From Ancylostoma caninum (Eukaryota; Nematoda; Chromadorea; Rhabditida; Ancylostomatidae), in assembly GCA_037903475.1 (NCBI GenBank), contig JBAJFG010000037.1:186001-250000 (forward strand): a DNA stretch of 64,000 bases, given 5' to 3'. The notes beneath the pieces are model-generated. The model had not been told where the DNA came from and searched no databases. It worked only from the letters and a program-made list of their open reading frames with translations. Shown here one piece after another: positions 24,701 to 36,308 of the stretch. Positions within the stretch are counted from its first letter, which is position 1; each line of letters opens with the position of its first letter. The translations under genes were made by a program, and so were the position numbers.

Positions 24701-27700
24701 CTTTATGGTACGAGCTCAAACTTTTCTGTAATGTAGCTTTGGTTTGCGCTTTAACATCGTTAGCATGGAACAATCCATCGGATTCAGATTAGTGCTGCAT
24801 GAAATTAGATCGCAGCACAGGACTTCCTCTGCGCACCACTCCAGGACACGCAGTTGTTCCATTAGCAGATTTTAAGTCTTACTGAAACGTCCCATTTGGG
24901 CTATGCAATGGGAATTTGATGCTGTAAGATCTCTTCTCACCTGAAATGATATTCAAATAAGACTGAGCGTGACCTCATGTTGTGGACCACGAAAGTCTAA
25001 GAAAATTTGCTCTAACCGGGCATCTTTTCAAAAACACGATGAAATCCTTGAAGGAAGAGAGAAAATGGGATTCCGTCCCAACCGCGGGATTCTCCAGTGC
25101 TTTTTACATCTACACCATTTTTCTGATGAGAACTGTCCTGAAAAATTGCTCCAGCTCTAAGATGACATCGTCGCTCCATGCCGCGATGGGTGCGCCTCCC
25201 ACTCGACTTTGAGCTGTTACTAAAGCAATTGGTGACATACAAAAAAATTGACTGTGAATTTCAATTCGACCTGATAAAGTCTCTGCTTTTGAAAAGAGTC
25301 AAGCAACTGCGACTGCGCTCGGAGAGGTGCTAAATTCAATTGGTCACTATCTTTTTCAACTGGAAGAGAAAACTGCAGCTTAACCGTACTCCACTTGGAT
25401 GCTGATTTCAGATGATCATCTCCTCCATTTTTTAGCCATAGCTTCTGGGTTCTGAAAACCGAACCTAGCTGGACGCGAGCAAACAGTAAACGATATGGAA
25501 AATGTTGTTAGGAAAGAATGACCACATCAGAGAGCATGTATTCCCGATCTGCTAGATTATATGAGTTACTATTGAGTTGATTTAGTGCGGCCGTAGAGAT
25601 CATGCCATTGCGTTGAATTCTGCTGCTGTGGTGGTACTAAATATGGTGTGCAAGAACTTATGGCGCACCCTGTATAATAAGATTTCCAAGCACTGCGACG
25701 AGGGAAGGATGCTTCGGAATTGTGGCAGTGAAATGGCAGCTTTATGCAAAATTATGTAGATAATCATGATCAGTATCCAATATTACTCCTCTATGCAAAG
25801 ATTGGGAGGATTATGCGGGATACCTTAACTACCCTGTGTCCACTGCTCCGTTTTAACTGTGCACCTTACACATGCACTGCTCTGTAATGTGCCCTTGCAA
25901 AAAACGGGCGTAACTCCTGATAGAGACATAGAAACAGAATTCGGGACAGGCGAAAACAGATTTGAAACCAGCGTTGCGAAGGCACAAGGCAGTCCGCAAC
26001 TTGCCACGGAAGGTGTGGGAGGTATACCACAAGTACCCTTCCTTTGTTGGAATGGTTAGAGGTGGAATTGTGAGTTCCTGTAGACCGTTCAGCAGAATTA
26101 AAGCGCAGGCCGTAGCATTGAGTGGGACACACTCTCTAACCATATAGCTGTCGTCGCGTAGTAGTAGCTTAGTTTTGTGCACATCCCTTGTCAAATTTTG
26201 AATGTGTTGACAGCTTTGCAAGGTCAGGCCTGTAGCGGTGAATTAATATCATTGGAAGGTTAGGGTCGTATGAGTGAGGTCGTTGTGGAATAGTGGAAAT
26301 TTGTATGGAGAATGCGGTCGATGGGCGAGGATCGCATTTTTGCTAGTTGAAAAGGAGCCACCGTAGCATGGGAAAAAATTCATTGTGGAGATATGACTTA
26401 ATGTGCGGAACTGGGGTCGTGTTCTCGTCGGCCGGGAAAGGGGAGGAGTATCGCAAATGTGCCGATTTTTCACCTCAAGAGCAAGATTTCCTATATGTTT
26501 CCTTCTCAAGAGAAATTTGGAACTTCGTTAATCGCCAGAGTAATATAATATTAGGTTGGTGCGAAATTAGTTGCCGTTTTGGGGCATGCGCAAATAAGCT
26601 TTTCTCTTCTTTGAAATTGGAGCAATTTTAAGCCGACTTTTATGACCTTCTGAAAAAGCTTTTCATCCTTTTTCAAATGACTCTTGAAAATTCTGGCTGG
26701 CTCTTCTCAGTACCTTTTTGTAGAGCCGCGAACAAATGTTGAGCCTGCGCGATTTCTGTGTGATCATGGTTAATGACTTCAAACTCAACCAATTTTCACC
26801 GGAGATATCCGATAGTCCTGTATTTAATTTGGCTTGGAATCTGCTTTCCAGTGGACAGTGAGTCACTGCTTCTCGAAATTCCTTTCCGGCAATTTTGAAC
26901 CCCAAGGCAACCATGGTCGTGATAGCAAGTTGTTCTTTCGCGATCAAGTGTTAAGGGCAGAACCTAAATACGATCTTACTATTCGGACGTTGCGAGCAGG
27001 AATGGATGCTCTCTATACTACAGCTTCGAAGCAGCTGACTTAAATGAACAGTGTAGGAAAGACGTGAAAACCACACGATCTGGCTAATGACCAGCGTCTC
27101 ACCCGGTGTGACATCTTTTGTAACATAATTTTTCGTCCCGAAACGACTCACGTTTGAACCATATAAGTACTGTAGGTAAAGCCCGGTTCCTATACAATAA
27201 CAAGAAATGCGGATGGGTATGGGTAGAGACGTTTTCCCACTTCTAAGTTTCACTAAATCAGATCTTCTCTTTAGCTAGATTGTGTCAGGAGTTTGGTGGT
27301 GCTGTAAGGGTGTGATTGTTTGCAGCCTTTTCCAACCTAGTCATGCGTTGACAGCAGAGTCGTGCTAACGTAATTTCGTGTTGTTTCCACAACTCTGCTG
27401 TGGACGCGGTTGGCGTGGTGAACAGAAGCCAGTTTTCCCCTTCTCCAGGGTAAAGCGAGGACTCACACTTCAAAATTCATCCGGCAAAAACTTTTATAGT
27501 GAGGCATCCATGTCCTCTTTCATTATCCTCATTCGTCAGACCTTTCGGTTAGTGAATACCACTTGTACCGAGTCCCGCGATGCAAACCTATGAGAGCAGC
27601 AGCTTGCTGATCTAGAGCATTCCGAAATCGCCTTCCAAAAGTTTGTACATTTTTGCGATCGCAGTTTTTAGTGAAGAGGCATATCATTTTCACTAGATTG

Positions 27701-28364
27701 TTAGGGAACATTCTGCGAATTAAATGGGCATCACACTGATGAAGAACGTTTTGTTTAAGCCAAGTTATGACACTTTGAACTGAATTGTTCGTTTCGGCAA
27801 TTAATTTCGCACCAACCTAATACTTGCAGTAGGTTGCAGAACTACGATGCTATCTAGACCGGTAAACGAGCGGTAAAACAAGTAGAAACGACAACAGTGG
27901 AGGAGGGAGTTGTCCTGTACCACAACTCCACTGCTGTACATGATTGTTCTATGGACACATCTCGATTGAGAGCCATAGCCGTAACCCTGTACCGTAGTTT
28001 TCAGGGCCTATACGCATCTTTGAGATTACCTAGGGTAAACTTGTTGACTCTCTTGTTAACAATGGGTAAACTTATGTGATGCTAACGCGCCTACCCTTAG
28101 CAAATTTAATGATGCATGCGTTTCCAGGATTGTATTGCTTGGTGCTTGCGTTCCCCATTTCGTTCCCCGTGAATAAACAAACGAACAAATTTCCTGCCAC
28201 TTGTCCGAACCACCGCTTACTTCTTGTTGTCGTTTAGATTCATCGGCGGGTACACGGAACTACATGCACGTAGGAGAGACTTGATGAGCCTTATCCAGCA
28301 GTGTTCCAGCGACGGCAAGAGTATTGACAAACCGAGACCTGATTCGCCGAAGTCTAGAATTTAG
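21739..28364 (+). CDS. glrx-22: Glutaredoxin, dithiol CPYC type (4 exons, 128 aa)
   Basis: Exons 21739-21798, 23737-23838, 23949-24046 and 28238-28364 join in phases 0, 0 and 2. The product starts MGSSSSSPVLSKESE and reads YPVVMYTKEHCPYC, with the redox pair Cys34/Cys37. It continues to KTVPQIFI with the cis-proline (Pro80) and FIGGYTE (Gly90-Gly91), the glutathione-binding GG. This is the full thioredoxin-fold order of a classical glutaredoxin, which reduces disulfides and glutathionylated proteins using GSH. The MG start would allow N-myristoylation. TTTTATAG four bases before the ATG may be a trans-splice acceptor. Introns are swollen: intron 1 (1.94 kb) holds a SINE, intron 3 (4.19 kb) holds two mariner elements. 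The only AATAAA noticed downstream is at 28767, about 400 bases on. The symbol rests on remembered synteny with C. elegans C07G1.8. Confidence 0.92.
21799..23736. other. Glutaredoxin intron 1
   Basis: This 1.94-kb intron contains GC-richer segments around 21860-22390 and the tRNA-derived SINE at 23378-23640. No exon with coding support was seen between 21799 and 23736. Confidence 0.5.
23378..23640 (+). repeat. tRNA-derived SINE in glutaredoxin intron 1
   Basis: GTGGGCGCAGTGGTAAATGG resembles a pol III A box and GGGTCGAATGTTCAACCCC resembles a B box, about 30 bases apart. The next part (CCAACCAAGC, ATCACTCCGAGCTCGGTAAA, TTGGTAGTAGAGGTGTTTGG) matches the general body of tRNA-derived SINEs known from strongylid nematodes, as I remember them. 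It is not a functional tRNA, since the acceptor stem does not pair. Confidence 0.65.
24466..25672 (-). mobile_element. Decayed mariner-family element in glutaredoxin intron 3
   Basis: Terminal inverted repeats of about 28 bp (CAGGGTGCGCCATAAGTTCT at the left, its complement at the right) are flanked by TA on each side (24464-24465, 25673-25674). The length is 1207 bp, close to a full mariner. The minus strand still reads NLNPMDCSM near 24780, corresponding to the SPDLNPMD motif around the third catalytic residue, but stops and shifts break the rest. It lies opposite to the host gene, between exons 3 and 4. The ends differ from those of the intact copy at 52716, so it is another family. Confidence 0.85.
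26551..27820 (-). mobile_element. Mariner element with TTAGGTTGGTGC ends (decayed) in glutaredoxin intron 3
   Basis: The left end TTAGGTTGGTGCGAAATTAG and the right end's complement (TTAGGTTGGTGCGAAATTAA) are inverted repeats flanked by TA (26549-26550, 27821-27822). The 1270-bp length is that of a full mariner. These ends resemble the well-known cecropia-type mariner termini (human Hsmar1/MADE1 begins TTAGGTTGGTGC). Only broken frames remain (for example minus 26663-26947), so it is probably immobile. Confidence 0.85.
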
Positions 28365-29752
28365 GAATATTTCCAGAGCAATTTAAGTAATAGGAACTGG
28401 ATTGTCCATACAACGATCAACGTTTATTCGCTGACTCACAATGTATTCATAAATCATCGTTCAAAGACAGTACACCCGTGTTACAGTAATACTCATAATG
28501 ACTTCGGAGGCTTGTGCTAAAATAGCATGTCAGGAAAGCTGAACGCGGTGGAGGTGATTGTGAGTGAATGCTACTTCAACGACAGTTTCGTGCGAGGTCA
28601 GGAATATCACATTTCAGTCGTCAGATGAATCGTAGTTATCATTGGAGCTAGAAACTAGAGCGAATGCCTCGGGTTGTCCAGGGTCTATGATCTCTGGTGA
28701 CAGAGGTGAGTCCAGTGGTTTGCACTCCTGAAATAGCACTATCGTCATTGTGTTATGTTATAATGAAATAAATGTGACTAGGTTTTCGAGAAATGTTTGA
28801 GAAAGTTCATTGGAAACTCTCTTTGTATTACCCGACTTGAAGAAGGTTAGTGGATCGGCTGTGCTCTGGCGACATTCTTCATGGCGCTGTTCATGCTATT
28901 GCCAGCCCCAGTGCTGCTCAAGCTGTTTTACTCGAACTGTGACTGCGGTACTCAATGTCATCTACGGCACTCTAATGGGTGGACCAAAAATATGGTAACA
29001 ACGAGTGTTTTGTTTTTATAGGAGCATTTTGCGATCTGAACTCTAACGCGATTGGAAGATCGTTTCTGGACTTTTTCGCAGGACAGTGCTCCAGCGTCTA
29101 GGATAATTATAGTTCAGGGCAGGGGACGGATGTATTTGAGGTCTTGCTGGTTCGGCCAAGTGGCCGCTCAACTGAACGAAGCTCCATTGACTGCTTCTTT
29201 GTAGGGTTTCGTGATTCTGCGATACCCGAGAGTTTACTGGAGTTCCGTGATACTCGAGACATGTTTGCTTAAAACCACATATAACACAATAATATAAAAC
29301 ATTTAAAAAAATCACTGAAGAAAGAGGGTTGATCTTGCCCTATTCACTAGCGCGCTGCGGCCTGCTGCTTCCCTGAATGTGTGAGGGTCTGATTGTAGCA
29401 GATGGAGTATATTTTCTAGAAATTGTAGTCTCTCTTGTTCATTGGGAAATGAACATAAATCATAGGGAACGTTCCAAATTATGTTCTCTTCCTCTCCTTT
29501 TCTACCGTATTTCTGGCTCAATCTCTATATTGCTGTCAATCATGGGACATTGCTTTTCATACATATCGATTATCGGTGGCTCGTGCAGCAGAGATGCCAG
29601 CGGCCTTCTGCACAAATTCGATAAGTGTCAGAATCGGACTCGCTCGGTGCTATACTGTACAAGGAGTATAGTGGTAGCCTATGAGCTGTAGTGAAGAGTA
29701 CGTTTGCAAACCCTAACTTTGAAGAGGTTCTCCCATAAAATAGGCTACGTAC
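28365..29752. other. Interval between glutaredoxin and saposin-like gene
   Basis: Genes converge here. One plus-strand stretch (about 28853-29020) is preceded by an AG acceptor and reads a hydrophobic run (IGCALATFFMALFMLLPAPV) and then NCDCGTQC before a stop. It could be a terminal exon of a small membrane protein, but no partner exon was found. A minus-strand frame at 29312-29521 is unrecognised. Confidence 0.3.
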
Positions 29753-30200
29753 CTTCATTATGAGACACACCTCCATAGGTCGGAAAGAGCCGTCTGTCAT
29801 TTCGCGAAATATCATATCGTAGTTCACCTTCATGAGCAGAAGGCATCGTCGGCGGTACTGAAATAGGTAGCTGATGTGTTTGTACTTCGCACATCAACAA
29901 TTTCCCACATTGAAATGTCGTTTGCACTCATGTTTGAGCTGGTGGACGAGTTTCCTTTTGCTCGGAATATTAGCTGCGAAGTGGCCGTAGACTGTGCGCA
30001 ACGCAACTTGGCATAGCTCGCAAGTTTCCTGAGGAGTGAGTGTAGAAGCTGGAAGGGCCTGAAAGTACAAGATATAGTGAGTCAGGGTAAAACTGCACGG
30101 TGAGCTCACATCATACCGAAAAATCCTCATCTTCATCTTCGCTGGAAAAAATTAGTGGAAGTAATGCGAGAGCAACAAAAACCAGCGGAAATAGGTGCAT
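29753..30200 (-). CDS. Secreted saposin-like (SapB) protein, 3' end unresolved
   Basis: Minus-strand exons 30200..30117, 30058..29909 and 29857..29753 join in phase 0. Exon 1 encodes a signal peptide (MHLFPLVFVALALLPLIFSS) followed by an acidic EDEDED stretch. Exons 2 and 3 give the saposin B cysteine pattern: Cys41 and Cys44 (CELC), Cys73 (HEC), Cys83 (RRRC) and Cys109 (MEVC). The sixth cysteine should follow shortly in a last exon that I could not assign; candidates downstream of 29752 give early stops or wrong spacing. Saposin-like proteins bind or perturb lipids; nematode members include antimicrobial, intestinal and secreted forms. Which role applies here cannot be seen. The gene converges on the glutaredoxin gene. 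Confidence 0.75.
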
Positions 30201-31037
30201 TTTGCGGGAATAGTTGGGATTTGCCGACTGGTTCCAATCGATCCCTCTAATTGGCGGCGGGGTTGACCCTTCAGCCGAGGGTATTTATTTAATTGCTCCA
30301 GTCACGTTGAGCAAGTATCAGGTTTTATATTTTGAGCTATTGTTTTTGTTGGATCAAAAATCACCTTCCAAATTTTAAAACTTACCGACAATGTCAGCAG
30401 TACTAAGCTGGCAAGGGACCAGCGCATTCGACAGTTACCTGAAGAAAAAAAAACGCTGTGTTGTAAATTTCACTTCAGCACTGTGGACGATCGAAACGTT
30501 AGATTTACAACAATTTACCACAGAGCAGGTGACGAGAGATGAGAATGAGAAATGTTAATCCGGATGTGTAAGATGGGAACAGTGTTTACTTCTGATTAAA
30601 CAGCAATTATGCTTTATACTCGAGGAAGAAAATGCTGAGGAGTAATCTAGGTATAAACTCCGACAGTAGGTTCGCTTTTTGGTGAAGTTTTGGCAAAACA
30701 AGCCTTCAAAATTTCCATAATTGCTCTACGAAATAGTAAAAAAAGTTGTGTTAGGCTCTTCTGGACGGGTCCCATTTTTAGATGAGCAGATGAGTTTTGA
30801 TCTAAATGGTACTTCGAGAAGAACCAGTACGTTGTTCGACATGCTCATTTAAGGCCGACTTTGCCTCAGGAAATTCATCCCATAGTGGAGTTCATTAGGA
30901 CTGAACCGCTACTTCTAGTCCGGTTTGAGCAAGCCAAGCTGTAATCTAGCTCAGGGTCGAAGTGGAAGACCAATACAACCTGGGACGACAGCTCAGTATT
31001 TTCCCGTCTCTAAGCTTCATTATATGAATAAGTATTT

Positions 31038-31153
31038 CTTTGGTTGTTCAAGTGAAGACTCTTCAATCTTTTTATTCGTATTTGCTTTTGGCGTTATCTC
31101 CGGAAGCTAACACGCATAAAGAAATTGAAGAGTCTTCACTTGAACAACCAAAG
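31038..31153. repeat. Inverted repeat with perfect 30-bp arms
   Basis: 31038-31067 (CTTTGGTTGTTCAAGTGAAG...) is the exact reverse complement of 31124-31153, with a 56-base spacer. A perfect 30-bp match implies recent origin, for example from a short foldback element. A transcript would form a long hairpin. Confidence 0.85.
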
Positions 31154-33089
31154 GAAAACCTGGAACGACATTTGGAGAGACAGATTTCAATTGGGAAGTA
31201 GCGGCACAATGCAGGGTGGCCCAAATTGTGCCAATGCCACAAAAGCTTCTGATTTTTTTGCTGCGTTGCTGCGTTTTCTCAAAATCATATTTGTTCGTCC
31301 GTTACTTTATCATCTTCAATACCATGCAACATTTACGTTTAACACGGGAAATATCTCATTGGTTCTTGCTTACTTCAGTCGCAAAGATAACATTTCAAGA
31401 AATGATGTTTCGGCACTGTTTCCAAATCGTTGACAGCTTTCTAGAAATCGGCTTGTCATGGAGTACCCTGTATATCAAAACATGTGCACAGGTACCTCAT
31501 AAAGATTAGGTAGACGTTCCAAGGTTGATAAAACGGCCTGGATCTCATTTCTCTCAAACACCATCTAACAGAAGTGGAGCACCATCTGGAGCAACAGGGT
31601 CGCAAAGCGTTAATACAACATAGCGCTGGGAAGGGTGCTTCGCTAGTGAAGGGAGGATACTGATAATCTGATCTCAAAAAGGTAAAGGTGACTTAAAGAC
31701 AGATGTACACAGATTTTTAGCAAAATGGATATATCAGGTTGTTATTTAACTTCTACTGTTTGAAAATTTTCAGCAGAAAACTCAAAGAAAACAGAAAAAT
31801 TGAATAGCAAAAACTTTGAATCGGCACTTGTGCAATTCTTCCGGTAGGAGTCCATCTCCTTCGCGATAGAATTCAGTGAGTTGCTAGCCAAATAGCGGAA
31901 GCTAGAGGTATTATGTAGAGGTTATTCACTTTGGCATTCCAATTTTCGCAAGTCGAGTTAGGTCTGGACTACACAGCGAGCACCTTGCTCCAGTTGAGAG
32001 TTCGATTACCAAAGTGATATAGCGCGATGGGATAACGGAAATCATTGCGTTCCAGAACTCTCCACACTGCCAAAAAACTCTCCCAATTCGTCTTCGCGAG
32101 CAGTTGATGTGGCTGGCCAGACCGTACTTACTTTCACTTGAATTCGATGAAATGACAGAGAGAAAATTTGCCGAATCAGGAATCTCGATCCTCTTTGGCT
32201 GGTCTATTTGGGTGCTCTTTCATGCGATTCTTCTGGAATGAGCGTCGAAGCAGAAACGCCGAATGAATGAGATTTACCACGAGGCTGCCCTGTCAATTTC
32301 TCTTTGGACTGTTGCGGCATTATTATTCAACGAAAATTTGTGAAACTGACACTCCCAAATTTGCCCTTTGGAGAGAGTCATCATGGAAACGGTAAAAATT
32401 TCAAACCAAAAATGACCCTGTTACACGCACAGGAATGCGAGGTTATGTATGAATGTTCAAAAGTATTAAGATGCTGGGAAATTGAATATGGAGGCATCCG
32501 TCCCATTTTTCTAGGTGAACCGTTCTTTGCTGACTGAATCAGATAATACTGTGATAGGGCTTGACTTATGGAGCATGATGAGAGGAGGGTAATGACTTTA
32601 CAGTCAAACGTTATTAGAAAATTGTCGTAAATTTCGCTAAATGGTGTGGAGGCCCGTTATGTTTGAGAAAGAATTTCCTCGGCAAGTCATTATCCCGGTC
32701 AGGTCATTATCATGTCTTTTTCTTTTAGTAGTTAAATATGCACATTTTCTTGCACAATGCAGAAGACACATATGTATGTGTGAAGACACATATGACCACG
32801 CCCAATTTTTAGTATACTTCCACACCCCCAATAGCTTGAAAAAATTATTAGATAAAATTCGCTGTAACATTGAGAGTTCATGTTTAATTCAGTGTGAAGG
32901 TTCGAATTTCTGCTGCTGTAAAGAAGCCTGATAATTACCTGGAATTTGATTTTGACCGCTTCAAGAATTGAGATATAGGAAAAATTAAGGTCTAAGAATG
33001 GCAGTCATTGTGTCTGTCTTCAAATAGCGATTTCAGAAAGAGACAAAAATATGTGATGGTAATCGATTTTGCATTGATGATACATAGCA

Positions 33090-33345
33090 TCCCTATTAGA
33101 GTTTCACATTCGGAAATATTCCTCGAATATTCGAGCGTTCGAGTTTTCGAAGTTCTGGGATCCAATTTCCAAGTGTTCGAATTTTTGAATTTTTCAGCAA
33201 TTCAAACGTATGGAAATTGGTTCCCAGAACATTGAACAAATTTTCAAATATTCAAACTTTCAATTTCTGAGGAGCTCTAAATTTTTTGACTTTTAAAGTT
33301 TTGCGAGCCCCCTAATTTTTGGATATTCGGACATTAGCATTCATA
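33090..33345. repeat. TTCGAA/ATTCGAAT-rich dispersed repeat, copy 1
   Basis: Dense short palindromic words (TCGAATATTCGA, GTTCGAATTTTTGAA) lead into TCAATTTCTGAGGAGCTC and TTTTTGACTTTTAAAG. The same order of words recurs at 34735-34960. No coding frame is credible. Divergence between copies is high. Confidence 0.55.
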
Positions 33346-34734
33346 TTCCAAAATCAGGTGGCCTGCAGTTCAAATGCTTATTCGAATAACATTTGATGAG
33401 AGATTTTTGCAAACATGCATGTAGGCGAACAATGAAATATGCTTCACAACGGGCCTGAAACTTTTTGGATAGCAAGTTTCATTTGCGGCTTCTGAAAGTC
33501 TCTCACAAGTTCTTCAAAGTTCTCTATTACTCGAATAAATTCGAGCAACATGATTGGAAGCCTGTACTGTTTGTTATACGTAGAGTCGATCCTTTATACA
33601 TATGTGGGTTCTAAAACTGCAAGTAGTTGAAACTCTTGCTAGCTTAACAGTGCCGGTCCCTAATGAGGTTTGAAATTATTATTCAAAGCATCGCGAAGCA
33701 AATGAAAGCTCACGCCCATGAAGAAACTTTTTTTAAAATACCTCTGTGTTGCAGTTCAACAAAACGAGCCATGGTGGAGAATGTATGGGTAGCCACGCGG
33801 CAAAAATAATGTTGGGTACTGTAGTTCGGTTACCGTTAATGAGCTTCCAGGCATCTTGAAAAAAGTCGTCAACGATACAACAAAACACTGCTCGTTACCC
33901 CGTTTCTCAATATTATTTCTGCTTGCACGGTCAAAGCTTTATGCTTATACGAGGTTACCCAAAAATCTTCGCCCGATAGTCATGGCAGTTTAAGCCATGT
34001 TAATTTTGTAAAACAATTCCTGCTTTGTAGCTTTTATCTTAAAATATTTACCGTGTATTTCTTCAGCGTACTCCATGGTACCGTCAGAAACAAAAACCAT
34101 TTTCTGAACTTCCTCGTAGTCTCGCTACGCCTTTCGTGCGCCGTTTCCAAGCCGTTTCACCAGCATACGGTCTCTTTCACTGAACAGAAGATGAGCTAGC
34201 AGAATGGATGTGTCCCACAGGATGCCACAGGACGAACCTTCTATCAATTTCGAAGGATCTGGTAAAGGAGGTCAAGTAATGTTGGATGAAGCCGTGCCTC
34301 AACAGCTCAGTAGTCGACTTTGGGGAATGATCAACGCCAAAGTTGAATTTCTGAAGATTGCAGGGGATCAGGTGTACAGGCTCTATTGCGACGGCACCGA
34401 ATGACAGGTGTTTGTGTAGGAGATTTATTAGGTTCACATTTCGAAATTGTTCTGAAAGAATGAAACACGGGTTCAGTTGCTGGCTTTTGGAGTGCCTAGG
34501 AAAGCACGTCGGTTTTACCGGAAAGATCCTCATTGCCGACGTCGCATTGCTCGCGGAAGTGCAGTTTTGAAGCTCAAAAAGTTGGCGGCTTTTAAATGCC
34601 TACAAAAATACGCCCAGGTTTTTTGGATGAAAAATTAGATTAAAGCGATGAATTGGACTGGAATTTCGTTCAGAACGCTTATTCAGCGAGAATCTGGAAC
34701 TCAATAACAGCTAAGTTACGAAGCACAAGCGTTT

Positions 34735-34960
34735 CAAATAATTAAATAATCAAATTTTTGATCCTAGAATATTCGAATTTTCAATTTCTCAAAAATCCAG
34801 AGCCCTCGAGTTTTTGACTAATAAAGAATCATCGAATTTCCAAATATTCGAAATTTCGTATTCTTCGGAACCCCCGATTTTTGAACATTAAAGTTTTCAA
34901 ATATGCGAACATTCGAATAAATATTCGAATTTTATTCGATTCGCTCGAAATTCTAGTGCC
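34735..34960. repeat. TTCGAA/ATTCGAAT-rich dispersed repeat, copy 2
   Basis: Direct-orientation relative of 33090-33345: GAATATTCGAATTTTCAATTT, then GAGCCCTCGAGTTTTTGAC, then ATTCGAATAAATATTCGAAT. The two copies bracket about 1.4 kb that includes an unrecognised open frame (34177-34533, both strands). Confidence 0.5.
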
Positions 34961-36257
34961 TACTTTGGACATGGAGTTGCATTCTCATGATATAAGTAAC
35001 TTATTCCATCTTTAAAGACTTTTTGACAGCCTTGGTCCTCTGGAAGGCGTTTTTCTAATCTTTTCTTCAACTATTCCCAGTATTCACCTAACAAAGATGC
35101 GCGTAAAAACGCATTAATGTCCATATCAATGTAATAAAGTTAATGAGTCACTCGTCCACTCACAAGTCGACAGGAGGCCAGCCCTCGTACACGCTCTGTC
35201 GAAGGGCGTGCTTTGCACCATGAAAGAGGACGGAAGTTCGAGTACTCAAAAGCTGGCAAGGCTCTGACGGTCCAGTAATAGTGGACTTTGACCAGAATTC
35301 CACACAAGCTCTGCGATTAGATCATCAGTGGTAGAATCGGAAAATTCCCCAACATCTCTTAACGAAAAAAAATTCCATCATTGTGCATTAACGTAACCTT
35401 GGTTCTGTACGCATAAGGCGAAGAACATATTCAAGAACTTGTAATGCCATGGGGAAGAAGAAGGAAGAAAGTTTACCGGGAATGTTCATTGTTGTAATGA
35501 AATTATGGCACTTATTACACCAGCACTTTTTATTCTTCGGTGGTTTGCTGCACGCCTTGCGAGCGACGCTGGGGAACAGTGCGTACTGTTTACATACGTA
35601 CACGCAGGAAATTGTGTGTCTTCTGAAATATGTCGCTTTTCTACCCACTAAAATAGCTTAGGCTACGCTCTGGATATCAAGGCGAAGCTGAGGTACTACC
35701 GTTTTCCGGATAGACGTGCATAGCTGGAAAGCTACGTATCTCAAGTTATCAGAACGACTGGGAAAAAATTTCATTGGAGAGACTAAAAGTCATTGCCGCT
35801 GCGTTAGGAAATTTTATGCACCTTGCATATATCCACGAGTGTGGACATTCTTGATGAAAACTTTGAAAAGAGCACTTTCTTCCGGAAACCACCAGGAAAA
35901 ATTATTAGACTGGTCCGGAAAGTCTTGCACCACCACCACCACACTTTTTTTTCGAACAATCATAACATTATTGTTCATGGATGGAACAGCGTCTGCCAAT
36001 TTTTACAGTTGAGAACTGCGTACATAGTAGGACTTTTCGCCACATTCTATAGCCAAAGGATTTCGACTCAAGATCAAGAGATTCTGGACCGAAAAAATGT
36101 TAATGCAAGATTTTCAGACTAACGTTCTCACATAATGCGTTTGTGAGGTAGAGAGATCATTCCTCAAGATTGCACTCTTTGTGCATGTTGAATAACTGGT
36201 TCTGTGTGCTTGCTACGAGCAATTGTTTCCTTTCGGCGCACATCACTGTGCACATCC

Positions 36258-36308
36258 AGTAAATAAATAAATAAATAAGTAAATAATTGAGTAAATGAAT
36301 AAATAAAC
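36258..36308. repeat. AAAT microsatellite
   Basis: Imperfect tandem AAAT/AAGT/GAAT units (AATAAATAAATAAATAAGTA onward). Low-complexity sequence with no further information. Confidence 0.85.

Noticed and set aside
31214..31480. Possible TIR element (CAGGGTGGCCC ... TACCCTGTA)
   Set aside because: Only CAGGGT is shared by the two ends; further bases disagree and the left lacks a TA, so it is not a convincing pair.
34177..34533. 118-aa minus frame as a gene
   Set aside because: Open on both strands, no acceptor or recognised motif, and lies between two dispersed repeats.
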